Assembly (NCBI GenBank): GCA_965198185.1
Contig: CBDAOU010000002.1
Coordinates: forward strand, 186,001 to 250,000
Direction of reading: 5' to 3'
DNA length: 64,000 nucleotides
From: JAJECS01 sp965198185
GTDB taxonomy: Bacteria; Chloroflexota; UBA11872
Shown here: positions 1 through 8,222 of the stretch, piece by piece
Layout: the number at the start of each line of letters is the position of its first letter
Position numbering within the stretch: position 1 is the stretch's first letter
Made by a program: the position numbers and the translations under genes
The notes under the pieces: model-generated
The model's database searches: none
What the model was told of the DNA's origin: nothing
Seen by the model: only the letters and a program-made list of their open reading frames with translations

Positions 1-624
1 GGCGCCGAACCATCCCGATCCGGCCCAGCGTGAGGGCTGGGCGCGATGCACTTCGAGGACGTGGTGGAGCTGGCGCGCAGGCTGGAAGCCAAGGGCATTT
101 CCACAACCTGCGGCGAGGTGTTCGAGGGCGAGACCCCCAGCGAGTCGCTGCGCAACTCCGCCGAGGAGCTCAAATGGCGCGTCGATCAGGGCGATAAGTA
201 CGGCATTGCGGTCTCGGTCGAGCCGGCGGTGGGCACCAACGCCAATACGGTTGAGTTGGCGCTGGAGATGCTGGACCTGGTGCCGGGCCTCAAGCTCACG
301 CTGGACTACTGCCATTTCGTCTACCAGGGCATGGAGCAGACCAGCGTGGACCCGCTGCTGCCCCACGCGCGCCACTTCCACTGCCGCGGCTGCGCGCCCG
401 ATCGGATGCAGGTGGACTTCGACGAGAACGTCATCGACTACCGCCGCATCATCGAAAAGATGCAAGAGGTCGGCTACGGCGGCTGGTTCGGCGTCGAGTT
501 CGTGTGGACCGCGATCTGGAACTGCAACCAGGTCGACAACACGGCGGAAACCATCCGCTTCCGCGACCTGGCGCTGTCCGTGATCAACGGCACCGAGCAC
601 GTGCCGTTCATGCACACGATCTAG
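1..624 (+). CDS. Sugar phosphate isomerase/epimerase-like TIM barrel, partial and frameshifted
   Basis: This is the C-terminal two thirds of a xylose-isomerase-like TIM barrel of the sugar phosphate isomerase/epimerase superfamily. From the ATG at 46 it reads 192 residues, including EPAVGTN, a DYCHFVYQG strand with a likely metal-binding His, and FGVEFVW near the end. The family is usually 260-300 residues. The missing N-terminal part continues upstream in another frame: positions 2-44 encode APNHPDPAQREGWAR, which would join naturally to MHFEDVVELA if one base were restored near position 45. An in-frame TGA lies at 31-33. The gene is therefore cut by the window edge and carries an apparent 1-bp deletion. 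The substrate is unknown; similar proteins in sugar or inositol catabolic loci act on keto-sugars. Confidence 0.7.
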
Positions 625-657
625 CGCGCAAAGGCCAGGCCTCTGCTTACGGGACGG

Positions 658-711
658 CTCGCCGCCCCTTGGGGTGGGCTGCGTCGCCTCGATTGAGCGG
701 CGAGTTTTTTT
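658..711 (+). terminator. Rho-independent terminator candidate
   Basis: An 8-bp perfect inverted repeat, CTCGCCGC (658-665) and GCGGCGAG (697-704), is followed directly by seven T residues (705-711). The loop is long (31 nt) but contains an inner CCCC-TT-GGGG hairpin (665-674 region). It lies 34 bp after the isomerase stop, as expected for a terminator of that gene. Confidence 0.6.
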
Positions 712-795
712 ACGTGTTCGGGGTGTTGCTTCGACTTCGAAATATAATCGGACCACTGGCGAGGTTATGTCCACAGGCGGGCTGATGCGGGTCCG

Positions 796-872
796 GTCCC
801 TTTTCCCCTGGTGGGAGAAGGTGAGAGCCTGTCCCGTACCACGATACGGGGATGAGGGGGATCGGCTCACCG
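796..872. repeat. Degenerate CCCTCTCCC/GGGAGAGGGTGAGGG-type repeat
   Basis: The stretch TTTTCCCCTGGTGGGAGAAG, then GGTGAGAG and GGGGATGAGGGGGAT, resembles a degraded copy of the repeat at 9584-9622 (ACCCTCACCCTAGCCCTCTC). It is an intergenic element just before the restriction enzyme gene. A TATAAT hexamer at 743-748, upstream of it, is a possible -10 box, but no convincing -35 is spaced from it. Confidence 0.35.
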
Positions 873-891
873 GCGCGGCTACCATGCGTGA

Positions 892-3800
892 ATGCCGCGG
901 CTGACGACAGCGGTCGAGACCTACTTCCAAGACCTGCGGCGCATCCGCGCCTCCGGCGGCGCCACCGGCGAGCGGTCGGCCTACCCGCCGCTGGCGAACC
1001 TGCTGACCGCCGTTGGCGCCCAACTCAAGCCCAAGGTCTTCGGCGTCGTCGAGCTGGCGCAGCAGGGCGCGGGCCATCCCGACTTCGGGCTCTACGCCGC
1101 CAGGCAGGTTCGGGGCGGTCCGCCGCGCGAGGGACAAACGCCGGAACACGGCGTGGTCGAGGTCAAGCCCGCCGATGACGACGCCTGGCGCACCGCCGAC
1201 AGCGATCAGGTCAGCCGCTATTGGGGCCAATATCGCCTGGTGCTGGTCACCAACTACCGCGACTTCGTGCTCGTCGGCGAGGACGCGGCGGGGCAGCCGG
1301 CGAAGCTCGAGACGTTCCGGCTGGCCGCCGATGCGGAGGAGTTCAACCGGGAGCTGCAGAAGCCGCGCACCTTTGCCGGCCGGGTTGGTGCGGGGCTGGG
1401 CGAATACCTGCTGCGCGCCCTGTCGCATCGCGCCGTGCTGGTCGAGCCCAGGGACCTCGCCTGGCTGCTGGCCTCATACGCGCGCGACGGTCTGGCGCGG
1501 GTCGAGGCGGCCGGCGACGCGCCGTCGCTGGCGGCCGTGCGCGGGGCGCTGGAGGAAGCGCTCGGCGTCAGGTTCGAGGGCGAGCGCGGCGCGGCCTTCT
1601 TCCGCTCCACTCTGGTGCAAACGCTCTTCTACGGCGTCTTTTCCGCCTGGGTGCTTTGGGCACGGCAGGCCTCACCCACCGATCGATTCAACTGGCACGA
1701 GGCCGTCTGGCACCTGCGCGCGCCGGTGCTGCGGGCGCTGTTCCAGCAGCTCTCCGATCCCGGACGCTTGCAACCCCTTGGCCTGGTCGAGGTGCTGGAT
1801 TGGACCAATGCCGCGCTCGACCGCGTGGATCAGGCCGCCTTCTTCGCCCGCTTCAACGAGGGCGAGGCCGTGCCCTACTTCTACGAGCCGTTCCTGCAAG
1901 CCTTCGATCCGGCGCTGCGCAAGCAGCTGGGCGTCTGGTACACGCCCGCCGAGGTGGTGCGCTACATGGTGGCGCGGGTGGACCGCGCGCTGCGGGACGA
2001 CCTGGGCATCGACGACGGGCTGGCGGCGGAGAACGTCTACGTGCTCGATCCCTGCTGCGGCACCGGCGCCTACCTGGCGGAAGTCCTGCGCCGCATCGCC
2101 GCAAACCTGCGCGACCGCGGCCTCGGCGCGCTGGCCGGCGCGCAAGTCAAGCGGGCGGCGCTGGATCGGGTGTTCGGCTTCGAGATCATGCCCGCGCCCT
2201 TCGTCGTGGCCCACTTGCAAGTCGGGGTCACCCTGCAAGAGCTCGACGCGCCGCTGGACGAGGTCGGCGACGAACGCGCCGGCGTCTTCCTCACCAACGC
2301 GCTCACCGGCTGGGAGCCGACGGTGCAGAAACCGCTGCCGTTCCCCGAGCTTGAGGAGGAACGCGACCGCGCCGAAAGGGTGAAGCAAGAGACGCCGATC
2401 CTGGTGATCCTGGGCAATCCGCCCTACAACGGCTTCGCCGGCATGGCGGTGGACGAGGAGCGCGAGCTTTCGCAGGCCTACCGCACGACGCGTCGGGTGC
2501 GGCGGCCCGAAGGCCAGGGGCTCAACGACCTCTACGTGCGCTTCTTCCGCATGGCCGAGCGCCGCATCGCCGAAAAGACCGGCCAGGGCGTGGTTTGCTT
2601 CATCTCCAACTACTCCTGGCTGGACAGCCTGTCATGTCCAGGCATGCGCGAGCGCTACATGGAGGCGTTCGACGTGATTCGGGTCGACAATCTCAACGGC
2701 GACAAGTACCGCACCGGCAAGGTCGCGCCCGACGGCTCGCCCGACCCCAGCATCTTCTCCACGCCCGACGATCCGGTCGGCATCAAGGTCGGCACCGCCG
2801 TCGCCACGCTGGTGCGCAAGCTCGACCACGCGCCCGCCGCGACTGTCGACTTCCGCAATCTGTGGGGCCAGGCCAAGCTCGAAACGCTGGCGGAAACGGC
2901 GCACGCCGACTCGGAAGTGCTCTACGACGCCATCAAGCCTGTCCTGCCGCTCGGTCTGCCCTTTGCGCCGGTGGCCGTCAGCCGGGATTGGTTTGACTGG
3001 CCAGCCGTGCCGGACCTGTTCCCAAAATGGTTTCCGGGAGTCCAGACCAAGCGCGATTCGTTTCTCGTCGATATTGATCTTGACCGACTCAAGGCGCGCG
3101 TCGCTGACTACTTTGATCCAAGCATGAGCCATGACCAGATCGCTCAGCGTTCTCCAGTCGCAGTCAAGAGCTCGTCGGGGTTTGTTGTGCGCGATGGCCG
3201 GGCAGTGCGCGATGCGCTCTTGGCGCGTGGCGGCCCTACCGAGTCGGGTTTCGTCCGCCATGCCTATCGACCGTTCGACACTCGCTGGCTCTATTGGGAG
3301 GCCGGACACGGGTTGCTTGGTCGACCCGTGCCGGAATACAGGCCGCATGTCTTCGCTGGGAACTTATGGCTGTCCGTCGTTCCACGCCTGCGAACGGATG
3401 CGACCGAGCCTCAAACCGCAGTGACCGAGCACCTTGCGTCTCTCCATCTGAACGAGTGGAGCGCCAGCATGTTTCCCGCCTGGCTCGGCGAAGACTCCCT
3501 AGGATCCGACGCGTCCGACGCGCGCCGTTCCAACCTGTCGCCGGCCGCCCGCCGCTACCTGGAACGCCTCAACCTGACCGTCGAGGATCTCTTCCATCAT
3601 GTGCTGGCCGTGCTGCACGATCCCGCCTACCGCCAGGCCAACGCCGGCGCCCTGCGCATGGAATGGCCCCGCATCCCGCTCCCCGGCTGGCCCGAGCTGT
3701 CTGCCCCGCCCCCCTCTGGTAGGGGCGCGCTTTCCGGTAGGGGCTACGCATGCGTCGCCCCTACGCTCGACACGGCGGCGCATGATGGTCCCGCGTCCGC

Positions 3801-4500
3801 TCGGGCCGAGCAGGCCGCCCGAACGTTGGCCGCCTCCGCCGCCCGCGGGCGCGAGCTGGCCGCCCTGCTGGACCCCGACACGCCCGTTCCCGGCGTCACC
3901 ACCGGCCAACTCCGAGGCGAGATCGCCGCCATCGCCGTGCCCGCCACCACCCACGACCGCAACATGACCGGCGACGACTTCGCCGTCACCGCCGGCTGGG
4001 GCCACTTCGGCGCCGGCGAGGCCGTCATGCCCGGCCAGGGCCGCGCCGTCGAACGCGCCTACACCCCTGATGAACGCGACGCGCTGGGCGCCGCGATTCC
4101 CGACACACCCGCACGTGCCGCTTCCGGCGGCGGACCCATGAAAGGCCGTGTAGGGGCAGGTTTCAAACCTGCCCCTACGCAAAGCGTCCAGGGTGCCCCG
4201 TGGGATCACGGTGGCACGCATGCACTTGCGAATGAATCCTGGGTCAAGCCCGGAATGACGGATGGGGGCGCCGTGCTGGGCGACACCACCTTCGACATCT
4301 ACCTCAACGACCACGCCTACTGGCGCAACGTCCCCGCCGCTGTCTGGCGCTACAAGCTGGGCGGCTACCAGGTGCTCAAGAAGTGGCTCTCCTACCGCGA
4401 GCGCACCATCCTCGGCCGCCCGCTGCGCCCCGTAGAAGTCCAGCACTTCACCGACACCGCGCGGCGGATTGCGGCGATCCTCTTGGTGACGCAGAAGTGA
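892..4500 (+). CDS. Single-chain restriction-modification enzyme, N6-adenine methylase (type IIG/ISP-like)
   Basis: A 1202-residue protein combining a putative nuclease and an adenine-N6 DNA methyltransferase. The N-terminal 150 residues contain GVVEVKPAD (an ExK nuclease signature) following DFGLYAARQ, consistent with a PD-(D/E)XK fold. The methylase has motif I VLDPCCGTGAYLAEVL (about residue 385) and motif IV ILGNPPYNGF (about residue 505). The C-terminal third should hold the target-recognition domain and ends like type ISP enzymes (FTDTARRIAAILL). There is no helicase domain, so it is closer to type IIG than to classical LlaGI-type ISP enzymes. Two C-terminal stretches (about residues 940-965 and 1080-1125) are translated palindromic repeats. 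The stop overlaps the next gene's GTG (GTGA). The recognition site cannot be predicted. Confidence 0.8.
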   Translation: MPRLTTAVETYFQDLRRIRASGGATGERSAYPPLANLLTAVGAQLKPKVFGVVELAQQGAGHPDFGLYAARQVRGGPPREGQTPEHGVVEVKPADDDAWRTADSDQVSRYWGQYRLVLVTNYRDFVLVGEDAAGQPAKLETFRLAADAEEFNRELQKPRTFAGRVGAGLGEYLLRALSHRAVLVEPRDLAWLLASYARDGLARVEAAGDAPSLAAVRGALEEALGVRFEGERGAAFFRSTLVQTLFYGVFSAWVLWARQASPTDRFNWHEAVWHLRAPVLRALFQQLSDPGRLQPLGLVEVLDWTNAALDRVDQAAFFARFNEGEAVPYFYEPFLQAFDPALRKQLGVWYTPAEVVRYMVARVDRALRDDLGIDDGLAAENVYVLDPCCGTGAYLAEVLRRIAANLRDRGLGALAGAQVKRAALDRVFGFEIMPAPFVVAHLQVGVTLQELDAPLDEVGDERAGVFLTNALTGWEPTVQKPLPFPELEEERDRAERVKQETPILVILGNPPYNGFAGMAVDEERELSQAYRTTRRVRRPEGQGLNDLYVRFFRMAERRIAEKTGQGVVCFISNYSWLDSLSCPGMRERYMEAFDVIRVDNLNGDKYRTGKVAPDGSPDPSIFSTPDDPVGIKVGTAVATLVRKLDHAPAATVDFRNLWGQAKLETLAETAHADSEVLYDAIKPVLPLGLPFAPVAVSRDWFDWPAVPDLFPKWFPGVQTKRDSFLVDIDLDRLKARVADYFDPSMSHDQIAQRSPVAVKSSSGFVVRDGRAVRDALLARGGPTESGFVRHAYRPFDTRWLYWEAGHGLLGRPVPEYRPHVFAGNLWLSVVPRLRTDATEPQTAVTEHLASLHLNEWSASMFPAWLGEDSLGSDASDARRSNLSPAARRYLERLNLTVEDLFHHVLAVLHDPAYRQANAGALRMEWPRIPLPGWPELSAPPPSGRGALSGRGYACVAPTLDTAAHDGPASARAEQAARTLAASAARGRELAALLDPDTPVPGVTTGQLRGEIAAIAVPATTHDRNMTGDDFAVTAGWGHFGAGEAVMPGQGRAVERAYTPDERDALGAAIPDTPARAASGGGPMKGRVGAGFKPAPTQSVQGAPWDHGGTHALANESWVKPGMTDGGAVLGDTTFDIYLNDHAYWRNVPAAVWRYKLGGYQVLKKWLSYRERTILGRPLRPVEVQHFTDTARRIAAILLVTQK
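3737..3764. repeat. GTAGGGGC palindrome inside the restriction enzyme gene
   Basis: A 28-bp near-perfect palindrome with arms GTAGGGGC and GCCCCTAC around ACGCATGCGT. It belongs to the same family as intergenic palindromes elsewhere in the window, but lies inside an open reading frame and is translated (GRGYACVAPT). A second partial GGTAGGGGCGCG lies just upstream at 3719-3729. Confidence 0.8.
4150..4178. repeat. Perfect 29-bp GTAGGGGCAGGTTT palindrome inside the restriction enzyme gene
   Basis: Arms GTAGGGGCAGGTTT and AAACCTGCCCCTAC are separated by one C. It is translated in frame as VGAGFKPAPT. It is followed at 4230-4262 by GAATCCTGGGTCAAGCCCGG AATGAC, a member of the GTCATTCCCG...GAATCC repeat family, translated as NESWVKPGMT. 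The two together add about 45 residues to the protein without breaking the frame. Confidence 0.9.
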
Positions 4501-5750
4501 GAAAGTTCGATTGGGAAGGCCTCCGGCAACACGCTCGCCGTGTCGTCGGATGGGACGGGGCATTCTGGGTTGCTTCGATAGTCGCTGTATTGGCAGTTGG
4601 CAGCGTTCTCTCGTGGGTCTTTTGGGGTGACCTAGATGACAGTCGGGAGTCCCTCAGCTCGACCGTGCGAAATCTTGGATTGGTGATTGGGGCTGTCGTT
4701 GCCGCATTGCTCGCCGTCTGGCGAAGCCGCGTAGCCGAGCGCCAAGCTAACGCAGCGCACCGCCAGGTCGAGGCAGCACGCCGCCAGGTCGAGACAGCCC
4801 ACCGCCAAGTCGAAGCAGCCCAGCAGGGTCTGCTGAACGAGCGGTATCAAAAGGGTGCCGAGATGCTAGGCAGCAATGTCCTCGCCGTCCGCCTAGGCGG
4901 AATCTACGCACTGCAACGCCTCGCCGAGGAGCATCCGGAGCAATACCACCTTCAGATAATGCAGCTCTTTTGTGCGTTTGCACGTCACCCGACGAGAGAC
5001 GAGCGCGAAGCACTGGCAGAGGATTTAGATAAACGTGAGCGGGACGCGGAGGATGCGCCGGCTGATCTGCACACGGAGTTACGTCAAGACGCGCAAGCCG
5101 TTATGACGGCGCTCAGCGCCTGTCACGCGAGGCAGCTCGATCTCGAGAAGTCCGCGGAGTTTCAACTGGATATCCACCGAGCGAACCTGAGACATGCCGA
5201 CCTCACGAATGCCAATTTGGCCGGGGTGGACCTTCGCAACGCGAACCTGTCCCGTGCGATCCTCCTCGGCGCAGATCTATCCGAAGCAGAGCTTCTCGCC
5301 GCAACCCTTTCGGACGTAGAACTCTGGAAGGCCAACCTGTCGAGAGCGGACCTCCGGGACGCGAACCTATCTGGGGCAGTCCTCCAGAGCGCGATCCTGT
5401 TCGATGCGTTGCTTGCCAAAGCCAATCTGTCTGGAGCGAACCTCCGGGACGCAAATCTGTCCCAAGCCACCCTCATCTCCGCGAACCTGTCCCAGGCGAT
5501 CCTCGTGGACACGAACCTCTCGAATGCGATCCTTTGGAACGCGAACCTGTTCGCGGCGAACATCCGGGGCGCGGACCTCTCCAATGCGCAACTGTCCGCG
5601 AACTCCGCCCAGCGTTCAGCGACCATCCTGACCCAGGAGCAACTCAATACTGCCCATGGCAATCCACCACCTAGGTTGGTCAATATTCTTGACGCCGAGA
5701 CCGGCGAGCCGCTGGTCTGGCACGGCAACCCGATCGACGACGAGACGTAG
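4497..5750 (+). CDS. Membrane-anchored pentapeptide-repeat protein with coiled coil
   Basis: A 417-residue protein starting at GTG 4497, chosen because GTGA overlaps the stop of the restriction enzyme; a longer frame from 4383 would run over that gene. Residues about 22-42 and 60-77 are hydrophobic membrane spans. They are followed by near-exact heptads AHRQVEA, ARRQVET, AHRQVEA, AQQGLLN (a coiled coil). A conserved segment EMLGSNVLAVRLGGIYALQR follows, as in many membrane pentapeptide proteins. About residues 225-365 are pentapeptides of the A(N/D)LxxANL type (NANLSRAIL, RADLRDANL) that form a right-handed beta helix. The role is unknown; some family members mimic DNA or act as scaffolds. 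Coupling to the restriction enzyme suggests co-expression. Confidence 0.8.
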   Translation: MRKFDWEGLRQHARRVVGWDGAFWVASIVAVLAVGSVLSWVFWGDLDDSRESLSSTVRNLGLVIGAVVAALLAVWRSRVAERQANAAHRQVEAARRQVETAHRQVEAAQQGLLNERYQKGAEMLGSNVLAVRLGGIYALQRLAEEHPEQYHLQIMQLFCAFARHPTRDEREALAEDLDKRERDAEDAPADLHTELRQDAQAVMTALSACHARQLDLEKSAEFQLDIHRANLRHADLTNANLAGVDLRNANLSRAILLGADLSEAELLAATLSDVELWKANLSRADLRDANLSGAVLQSAILFDALLAKANLSGANLRDANLSQATLISANLSQAILVDTNLSNAILWNANLFAANIRGADLSNAQLSANSAQRSATILTQEQLNTAHGNPPPRLVNILDAETGEPLVWHGNPIDDET

Positions 5751-5877
5751 ACGCGCTAGAATTGCGCAAGAAAAACTGCAACCTGTATCGTGACGACAGC
5801 GTCCAATCCAGACTCCGAATCTATCCTGACCTAGTTTTTGGAATTTCACGGTGCTGTAGATTTGAAAGAGATACTTG

Positions 5878-6522
5878 TCAAGATCCGAAATTGCTGAGCA
5901 AAAACTGCTCAACAAACCCAATGATGCTACTAACATCTGGTTCTGATATCCTTTCCCAATCTGCATGCATTGCAAGGTTCCTTATCCTGGGCATGGTGTC
6001 CAATAAGGACTTTTGAGCTCCTGATACGAGACCCTGTGATTTGAGCGCATTGACAACTTCTCCCATAGACTTGCTTTCTATACTAAGACCGTTAACGCTT
6101 GCGTATCGCTTTAGTGCGTCTTCCAAAGCTGCTGACGCTAAGACCGCTGCCACGTCTTTGTGACCTTCCGAAAGGGCTTGTTTTGCTAGGACGACGAAAT
6201 CCCCGAAGACTTCGCCAGATATTCTGAGGTCGACATTGAAGACATAGCCGCCTTCAAAGTCCTCTTTAGAACTTCGAAAGATCCCCCTCAGTGAATTAAC
6301 TTCATACTCGGAGCCACGACACTTATCAACTTCCTCGGTGAAATTTATATAATGTGGAGAGTCTATTCCAAACGTTGCTTTAATTAACCCTTGGCAACTT
6401 GTCGCCCATTCTATCCAAACAGCCCTGGGGAAATAAGTGGCACGTGAACTATAACTCACGGGCATGGAAGACGACTTCTCATCCAACTCCTGGAAGCGCT
6501 TTAGAAAAATGTCATTTAGCAT
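5878..6522 (-). CDS. HEPN-like protein of unknown function, AT-rich
   Basis: A 214-residue protein on the opposite strand to its neighbours. The C-terminal half resembles HEPN/DUF4145-type helical domains: EGHKDVAAVLASAALEDALK, then RNLAMHADWERI (about residue 180), which contains an R-x4-H pattern typical of HEPN ribonucleases. The N-terminal half (residues 1-95) is not recognised. A GAGAG Shine-Dalgarno-like run precedes the ATG. Base composition is visibly poorer in GC than the flanking genes, and the gene lies convergent to the pentapeptide gene in an accessory island, so horizontal acquisition is likely. It could be a stand-alone RNase/toxin or a defence accessory protein. No partner gene is adjacent on its strand. 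Confidence 0.55.
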   Translation of the reverse strand: MLNDIFLKRFQELDEKSSSMPVSYSSRATYFPRAVWIEWATSCQGLIKATFGIDSPHYINFTEEVDKCRGSEYEVNSLRGIFRSSKEDFEGGYVFNVDLRISGEVFGDFVVLAKQALSEGHKDVAAVLASAALEDALKRYASVNGLSIESKSMGEVVNALKSQGLVSGAQKSLLDTMPRIRNLAMHADWERISEPDVSSIIGFVEQFLLSNFGS

Positions 6523-6634
6523 TCAAATCTCTCGGTGTACGCTGGCCACGTCATTGGGTCTAATATCCGTCGCAAGATTCAATCTGGGTTTGTTAGGAAT
6601 GGAAATGGGAGGGCTTTCCGGGGATGCTATAGCC

Positions 6635-6770
6635 ATGCGCAATGGACGGACAGGGTACCTGAACGGCCAATTCGTGCCGGAGGCCGACTTGCGGGTGTTG
6701 ATCTTCGACTCCGCGCTGGTGTCGGGCGACATGGTGTTCGAGACCAAGCGGTCGTCCGTGCGCTTGATCC
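6635..6770 (+). pseudogene. Remnant of a class IV aminotransferase N-terminus
   Basis: From ATG 6635 the frame reads MRNGRTGYLNGQFVPEADLR, then VLIFDSALVSGDMVFET. This matches the start of PLP-dependent class IV aminotransferases (branched-chain or D-amino-acid type: YLNGxFVPEAxARVxxFDxxxxxGDxVFET). After about 45 residues the similarity is lost and no catalytic domain follows; instead the sequence runs into the start of the MNT gene. This is a truncated gene relic, probably from an insertion or recombination at about 6765-6775. Confidence 0.6.
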
Positions 6771-6774
6771 GTTC

Positions 6775-6845
6775 GGCTCCTACGATGCTCTTGGCCGCGT
6801 GGCGCGTGACCTTTGGGGTGGAGCGGAGCAGATGATCAAGCAGGC
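6775..6845 (+). repeat. Copy 1 of a ~70-bp repeat ending in ATGATCAAGCAGGC
   Basis: The segment starts GGCTCCTACGATGC, contains CCTTTGGGGTGGA and ends GATGATCAAGCAGGC. A diverged copy of the same length lies at 8223-8295. The repeat supplies the start codon and first four codons of the MNT gene. Its origin is unknown. Confidence 0.6.
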
Positions 6846-7137
6846 TGGGACCAGCAGCGAGACGCTGGCGCTGCTGCGCGCGCACAAGCCCGAGCTTGCC
6901 GAACGGTTCGGCGTCATCGAGCTGGCGCTCTTCGGGTCTGCCGTGCGGGGTGAGTCGGGCCCGGAAAGCGACGTCGACATCCTCGTCAGCTTCGACCGCC
7001 CCACCGATCCCGAGTGCTTCTTCGGCGTTCAGTTCTACATCGAGGATCTGCTCGGCCGGCCCGTCGATCTTGTCACCGATCGAGCGCTGCGACCGGAGTT
7101 GCGCCCGTACATCGAGGCCGAGGCCGTGCGTGTCTGA
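6832..7137 (+). CDS. mntA: MNT-type nucleotidyltransferase antitoxin
   Basis: A 101-residue minimal nucleotidyltransferase. LALFGSAVRGESGPESDVDI matches the GSx10DxD active-site signature of MntA-like proteins, which inactivate the HEPN partner by AMP/oligo-AMP transfer to a Tyr. The ATG at 6832 was chosen because the domain starts about 25 residues later; the open frame runs further upstream but over unrelated sequence. The next gene starts 8 bp before this stop, the usual MNT-HEPN operon layout. The start codon lies within a repeat shared with 8223-8295, so the native start may have been replaced. Confidence 0.85.
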   Translation: MIKQAGTSSETLALLRAHKPELAERFGVIELALFGSAVRGESGPESDVDILVSFDRPTDPECFFGVQFYIEDLLGRPVDLVTDRALRPELRPYIEAEAVRV

Positions 7138-7501
7138 GCGCCGCCGCTGGGACTTGTACGTGCGCGACATGCTCCAGGCCTGCGAGCGGGTCATGGCCTA
7201 TACGACGGGTATGGACCAGGCGGCGTTCATTGGCGACAGCCGCACGTACGACGCCACCTTGCGCAATCTCGAGCTCATCGGCGAAGCCGCGACCCGCATC
7301 CCAGAGGCCGGGCGCGACTCGCATGCCGACATTCCCTGGCGCGACATTATTGGGGCGAGGAATCGAATTATTCACGGCTACCTCGGGATTGACGACGATC
7401 TCATCTGGGGAATCGTGAGCCGAAGCGTTCCTGCGTTGATTCCCCTCCTGCGCGCATTGCTTGAAGAAGCGGACGGTGAGGAGCCGGCCGATGCCCGGTA
7501 G
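7130..7501 (+). CDS. hepT: HEPN toxin (HepT/DUF86)
   Basis: A 123-residue DUF86 protein starting at GTG 7130, overlapping the MNT gene by 8 bp. The catalytic R-x4-H-x-Y motif is intact in RNRIIHGYLGID (about residue 80-90), preceded by the family hallmark NLELIGEAATRIP. HepT proteins are HEPN ribonucleases neutralised by the MntA partner, and act in stress or phage response. The longer open frame starting at 6896 is a shadow of the MNT gene. Confidence 0.88.
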   Translation: MSERRRWDLYVRDMLQACERVMAYTTGMDQAAFIGDSRTYDATLRNLELIGEAATRIPEAGRDSHADIPWRDIIGARNRIIHGYLGIDDDLIWGIVSRSVPALIPLLRALLEEADGEEPADAR

Positions 7502-7578
7502 GCTGACCCGTCGCCCGTGCGACGGCGCGTGAAAATGACGCGCTGTTTTGCCGTGAAGACGCGTCCCGAAGGCAGCCC

Positions 7579-7794
7579 ATGAGACTTCACTACCACCCGG
7601 AAACCGACAGCCTCTATGTCGAGTTCAAGGCAGGCCCTGGCGTGGAGACGCGCGAGGTTTCGGACGGGCTCAACGTCGACCTCGACGCCGCCGGCGAAGT
7701 GGTCGGCTTCGACATCGACCACGCGTCGCGGCGTTTGGATCTATCGACGCTTGAAGCCGAGGCGCTGCCCTTGCACTCCATCAAGGCAAGCTGA
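7579..7794 (+). CDS. DUF2283 domain protein
   Basis: A 71-residue protein typical of the DUF2283 family: MRLHYHPETDSLYVEFK, DGLNVDLDAAGEVVGFDID, ending in a short Leu-rich tail. These small beta-rich proteins occur widely next to toxin-antitoxin or mobile genes and have no assigned activity. It lies 77 bp after hepT on the same strand and could belong to the same transcript. Confidence 0.75.
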   Translation: MRLHYHPETDSLYVEFKAGPGVETREVSDGLNVDLDAAGEVVGFDIDHASRRLDLSTLEAEALPLHSIKAS

Positions 7795-7799
7795 TTGGT

Positions 7800-8165
7800 G
7801 AGGCGCTGACGCGGGGATCCAGCGACGCTTGACCCCGAACGGCCGCGGACCGCACGTCTGAGATTCCTCGCTGCGCTCGGAATGACAGGTTGGGGTCGAC
7901 CGGACCGCCGCGGGCGCATGGAATGACGGGTTGGGCGGTTCGGGCATGAGCCGTGGGCGGCTCCCATGCTGCGCGCAGCATGGGCCACCGGGCAACGCCG
8001 CCTGATCCGAGCTGCCCACACGGTCGCCGCGCTGTTCGAGCGAGTTTTCTCCTAATCCGCGAGCCTGCGGCTGGATTCTCCGCCTTCGCGGGAATGACGA
8101 ATGGTGTCACGTCTGTGTCGCGACGCAAGAATGACGGGTTCCGTCGCGCAGCATGCCGAGACTAG
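7800..8165. repeat. Composite of dispersed repeats
   Basis: No gene is supported here. The stretch is built of short dispersed repeats: TCCTCGCTGCGCTCGGAATGAC (7864 region), AATGACGGGTTGGG (7922 region), CCCATGCTGCGCGCAGCATG and GGCCACCGGGCA (7963-7993), CTGGATTCTCCGCCTTCGCG and GGAATGACG (8070-8100), and AAGAATGACGGGTT (8128 region). The same families recur at 4230, 13664, 32783, 36150 and 43020. Confidence 0.75.
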
Positions 8166-8222
8166 CTTGGCCCACTAGCGCGGCTGGGTTCGCCGTGCGC
8201 TGGGGAGGGGCGTGAAGACTCC

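Noticed and set aside
743..748. TATAAT as a complete promoter for the restriction enzyme gene
   Set aside because: Only the -10-like hexamer is present; no -35 element at acceptable spacing was found and the gene starts 144 bp further on.
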